Origin: Bradyrhizobium canariense
Lineage (GTDB): Bacteria > Pseudomonadota > Alphaproteobacteria > Rhizobiales > Xanthobacteraceae
Reading direction: 5' to 3'
Length of the DNA stretch: 64,000 nt
Assembly: GCF_900105125.1 (NCBI RefSeq)
Contig: NZ_LT629750.1
Span: forward strand, 7,219,001-7,283,000
Part shown: positions 61,799-64,000 of the stretch, in pieces
Numbering within the stretch: position 1 is the stretch's first letter
Layout of the letters: each line of letters opens with the position of its first letter
Notes under the pieces: model-generated
What the model saw: only the letters and a program-made list of their open reading frames with translations
What the model was told of the DNA's origin: nothing
Database searches by the model: none
Position numbers and translations under genes: made by a program

Positions 61799-63577
61799 CT
61801 ACGCCAGCAACACCGCGTCGGCGCCGTTGACCGCTTCGGCGCTGTCGATCACCGTCCGCTCCAGCGAGGCAGCCTGCACCGAAATATTCTCGGCAAAGAA
61901 CCGCGCCAGCGTGACGTAACGCTCTGGATCGCCTTCGCTGGCGTCGCGGGCCGCCAGCGCTTCTCCGGCCAGCACGCATCCGCCGAGCGTCGCGCCGAAC
62001 AGCCGCAGATAGGGCGTCGCACCCGCCAGCGCTTCGTTTGGCGCCGAGGTGACGCGCTCCAGCAGCCAGCGGCTGGTGCGGTCCAGCGAATTCAGCGCGT
62101 CGCGCAGTTTGGCGCCGGTCGTGCCAAATGCCGGATCGTTCGATGTTTCGACCCGTATGACGATCTCCGTGAGCTCGCCGAGCAAGGCCCAGACCGCCTC
62201 GCCGCCATTGGCGGCGAGCTTGCGCGTCACCAGGTCGATCGACTGGATGCCGTTGGTGCCTTCGTAGATCGAGGTGATGCGCGCATCGCGAGAATACTGC
62301 GCGGCGCCGGTCTCTTCGATGAATCCCATGCCGCCATGGATCTGCACGCCGAGATACGCCACTTCATTGCCGATGTCGGTGGAGAAGGCTTTTGCTATCG
62401 GCGTCAGCAGCGCGCCGCGGGCGGCGGCGTCGGCCCGCGTTTTGGGGTCCTTTGCGCGCACGGAGACGTCGAGCGCCACGGCCGTCGCGTAGCAAATCGT
62501 GCGCGCCGCCGCGGTGAGGGCGCGCATCTGCATCAGCATCCGCTTGACGTCGGGATGCACGATGATCGCATCCGAGCCGTCGCCCTTCTTGCCGATGGCG
62601 CGGCCCTGGCGGCGGTCCTGCGCATAGGCCAGGGCCTGCTGATAGGCGCGATCGGCGATGCCGACGCCTTCGAGACCGACCCCCAGCCGCGCCTGGTTCA
62701 TCATCGTGAACATGCACAGCATGCCGCGATTTTCCTCGCCGATCAGGTAGCCGATCGCGCCGCCATGGTCGCCCATCGTCATGGTGCAGGTTGGCGAAGC
62801 ATGCATGCCGAGCTTGTGCTCGATGCCGCTCGGATAAATGTCGTTGCGCTGGCCCAGCGAGCCATCGGCGTTGACGAGGAATTTCGGAATCAGAAACAGC
62901 GAAATGCCTTTGGTGCCCGCGGGCGCGTCGGGCAATCGCGCCAGCACGAAATGCACGATGTTATCGGTCATGTCGTGGTCGCCATAGGTGATGAAGATCT
63001 TGGTGCCCTTGATGCGATAGCTGCCGTCGGCCGCGCGCTCGGCGCGGGTGCGCAGCGCGCCGACATCCGATCCCGCCTGCGGCTCGGTGAGCTGCATGGT
63101 GCCGGTCCATTGGCCGGACACCAGCTTTCCGAGATAGATCTTCTTCAGTTCCTCGCTGCCATGCGCATCGAGCGCTTCGATCGCGCTGAGCGTCAGCAGC
63201 GGGCAGAGGCCGAACGCGGCATTCGAGGCGCTCCAGATTTCGGTGCAGGCGGCATTAATCGCGAGCGGAAGGCCCTGGCCGCCGAATGCTTCCGGCCCCG
63301 ATACGGCGTTCCAGCCGGCGGCCGTCCAGCGCTGATAAGCGTCGGGCCAGCCAGGCGCGGTGGTCACCTTGCCATCGTTGAGCTTGATGCCGTTCTCGTC
63401 ACCGACGCGATTGAGCGGCGCCAGCACGTCGCCGGCGAATTTTCCGGCTTCCTCCAGCACGGCCGCGGTGATGTCGCCGTCGAAGTCGCCGTAATGACCG
63501 GCTTCCATGGCGGCTTGCAGGCCGGCGCCATGGTTGAGGGCGAGCAGCATGTCGTTGATCGGCGCGCGGTAGGTCAT
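61799..63577 (-). CDS. Acyl-CoA dehydrogenase, DmdC-like long subfamily
   Basis: A 592-residue FAD-dependent acyl-CoA dehydrogenase with the extra C-terminal segment of the DmdC (3-methylmercaptopropionyl-CoA dehydrogenase)-like subfamily, about 190 residues longer than glutaryl-CoA dehydrogenase. Visible blocks are MQLTEPQAGSDVGALRT (flavin contact), the helical core ending QIHGGMGF, and the catalytic Glu in SIYEGTNGIQS. It uses an electron-transfer flavoprotein. Its substrate is unknown; fatty acyl-CoA and DMSP-derived acyl-CoA are both seen in this subfamily. The start at 63577 fits the subfamily N-terminus MTYRAPINDML. Confidence 0.87.
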   Translation of the reverse strand: MTYRAPINDMLLALNHGAGLQAAMEAGHYGDFDGDITAAVLEEAGKFAGDVLAPLNRVGDENGIKLNDGKVTTAPGWPDAYQRWTAAGWNAVSGPEAFGGQGLPLAINAACTEIWSASNAAFGLCPLLTLSAIEALDAHGSEELKKIYLGKLVSGQWTGTMQLTEPQAGSDVGALRTRAERAADGSYRIKGTKIFITYGDHDMTDNIVHFVLARLPDAPAGTKGISLFLIPKFLVNADGSLGQRNDIYPSGIEHKLGMHASPTCTMTMGDHGGAIGYLIGEENRGMLCMFTMMNQARLGVGLEGVGIADRAYQQALAYAQDRRQGRAIGKKGDGSDAIIVHPDVKRMLMQMRALTAAARTICYATAVALDVSVRAKDPKTRADAAARGALLTPIAKAFSTDIGNEVAYLGVQIHGGMGFIEETGAAQYSRDARITSIYEGTNGIQSIDLVTRKLAANGGEAVWALLGELTEIVIRVETSNDPAFGTTGAKLRDALNSLDRTSRWLLERVTSAPNEALAGATPYLRLFGATLGGCVLAGEALAARDASEGDPERYVTLARFFAENISVQAASLERTVIDSAEAVNGADAVLLA

Positions 63578-63908
63578 GACCGTGGTCTCGCTAAGGGTGT
63601 CTCGCCAAGGGATCGGAACGGCGGACTGCCGTCTTCCCACGAAATTGCCGTTCTCTCAACTCTTCGGAAGGGCCGGAGGAGTACGTTCCGGAGAGGGTTG
63701 GCGGGGCGGCGGTCCGCCGCAACCGACGTCATTTCGAGCCATAAAGACATTATTATGGAGGATTATAAGGGACAAACCGGGTAGCCTGATTTCGCCTGAA
63801 AATCAGGCTCCAGGCTGTTGAAATGGTTCAACTCCCTCTATAGACCGGCGTTGCCGGAGGGAATCCGCAGGGGACGTCACCGCCCCCGGTGTGTTTCCGA
63901 CAGCCTGT
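63578..63908. other. Intergenic region before tRNA-Gln
   Basis: 331 bases without a credible gene. An AGCCTGATTT (63783-63792) / AAATCAGGCT (63800-63809) 10-bp stem with a CGCCTGA loop lies about 100 bases before the tRNA. There is no T-run, so it is not clearly a terminator. The interval should contain the promoters of the divergent acyl-CoA dehydrogenase gene and of the tRNA; I do not see a confident -35/-10 pair. Confidence 0.4.
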
Positions 63909-63983
63909 TGGGGCGTAGCCAAGCGGTAAGGCAGCGGATTTTGATTCCGCCATTCGGAGGTTCGATCCCTCCCGCCCCAGCCA
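63909..63983 (+). tRNA. tRNA-Gln (anticodon UUG)
   Basis: A complete 75-base cloverleaf. The acceptor TGGGGCG (63909-63915) pairs with CGCCCCA (63973-63979). The anticodon stem GCGGA/TCCGC encloses the loop TTTTGAT with anticodon TTG (63941-63943), which reads CAA and CAG glutamine codons. The T-arm GGAGG-TTCGATC-CCTCC is intact, the discriminator base is G and the CCA end is encoded. tRNA genes are frequent integration sites, but no island boundary is visible on this side. Confidence 0.95.
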
Positions 63984-64000
63984 GCCATTCCGCCGTTCGG

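Noticed and set aside
59117..63784. A plus-strand open frame of more than 1500 codons running through the mechanosensitive channel and acyl-CoA dehydrogenase genes
   Set aside because: It is fully antisense to two genes with strong domain evidence, has no recognisable domain and is rich in Arg, Gln, His and Asp as expected for the complementary frame of GC-rich coding DNA.
63783..63809. Attachment site or terminator near tRNA-Gln
   Set aside because: Only a simple hairpin without a T-run is seen; no duplicated tRNA end or integrase occurs in the window.

Overview
The window is chromosomal DNA from a high-GC alphaproteobacterium, most likely of the Bradyrhizobium/Rhodopseudomonas group (Nitrobacteraceae). 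This rests on the mix of families (DUF3124, DUF1194, DUF1488, RT0821/Lpp0805 surface protein, extensin-like protein, a RibB fused to a degenerate RibA-like domain, a glutaryl-CoA dehydrogenase) and on REP-like palindromes typical of that group. Nothing marks it as a plasmid or complete prophage; most of it is ordinary housekeeping and metabolic sequence. Species-level identity is an inference.

Layout. 1-4700: start of a secreted protein, a Do/HtrA periplasmic protease, an SDR, an aldo/keto reductase and small exported proteins. 4780-9790: class C-like serine hydrolase, PLP aminotransferase, DUF3124 protein and a Kef-type antiporter. 9960-13490: RibB-RibX, glutaryl-CoA dehydrogenase and an MBL hydrolase flanked by REP elements. 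13590-19930: DUF1499 protein, acyl-CoA ligase, extensin-like protein, L,D-transpeptidase and a CorA-type transporter. 20000-27620: SDR-pdxH pair, surface lipoprotein, J-protein, ECF sigma/anti-sigma pair, fabI, a histidine phosphatase and aroC. 27670-31480: class III cyclase, clpS, DUF1194 protein and a methyltransferase. 31648-38697: one minus-strand series (HDAC-like deacetylase, xseB, an unusual membrane alpha/beta hydrolase, dxs, tlyA and an m5U RNA methyltransferase). 38795-46340: UshA-like 5'-nucleotidase, enoyl-CoA hydratase, VOC dioxygenase, DUF5107 protein and a DEAD-box helicase with a DbpA-type RNA-binding domain.

From about 46.4 kb the character changes. An SDR/TetR divergent pair carries two copies of an operator-like site. 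It is followed by a DUF1488 gene, a gene-poor stretch with tandem repeats, and a large Cys-type arylsulfatase with visibly lower GC. After a repeat-bearing gap and a Pro/Ala-rich membrane protein comes a 1657-residue superfamily 1 helicase carrying a Vsr/DUF559-like nuclease domain and a C-terminal segment resembling the GreA/GreB C-terminal domain. A long structured repeat and a pair of identical palindromes lie upstream of it. Normal chromosome resumes with a large MscS-type channel, an acyl-CoA dehydrogenase and tRNA-Gln(UUG).

The most interesting locus is the helicase-nuclease-Gre-like gene at 53256-58229. It is a plausible single-gene anti-phage or genome-conflict protein, related in architecture to known helicase-Vsr defence proteins but with an extra transcription-factor-like tail. 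Several cis-elements (a 36-bp dyad before aroC, paired TetR-type operators, a CRP/FNR-like site upstream of dxs) also merit checking.
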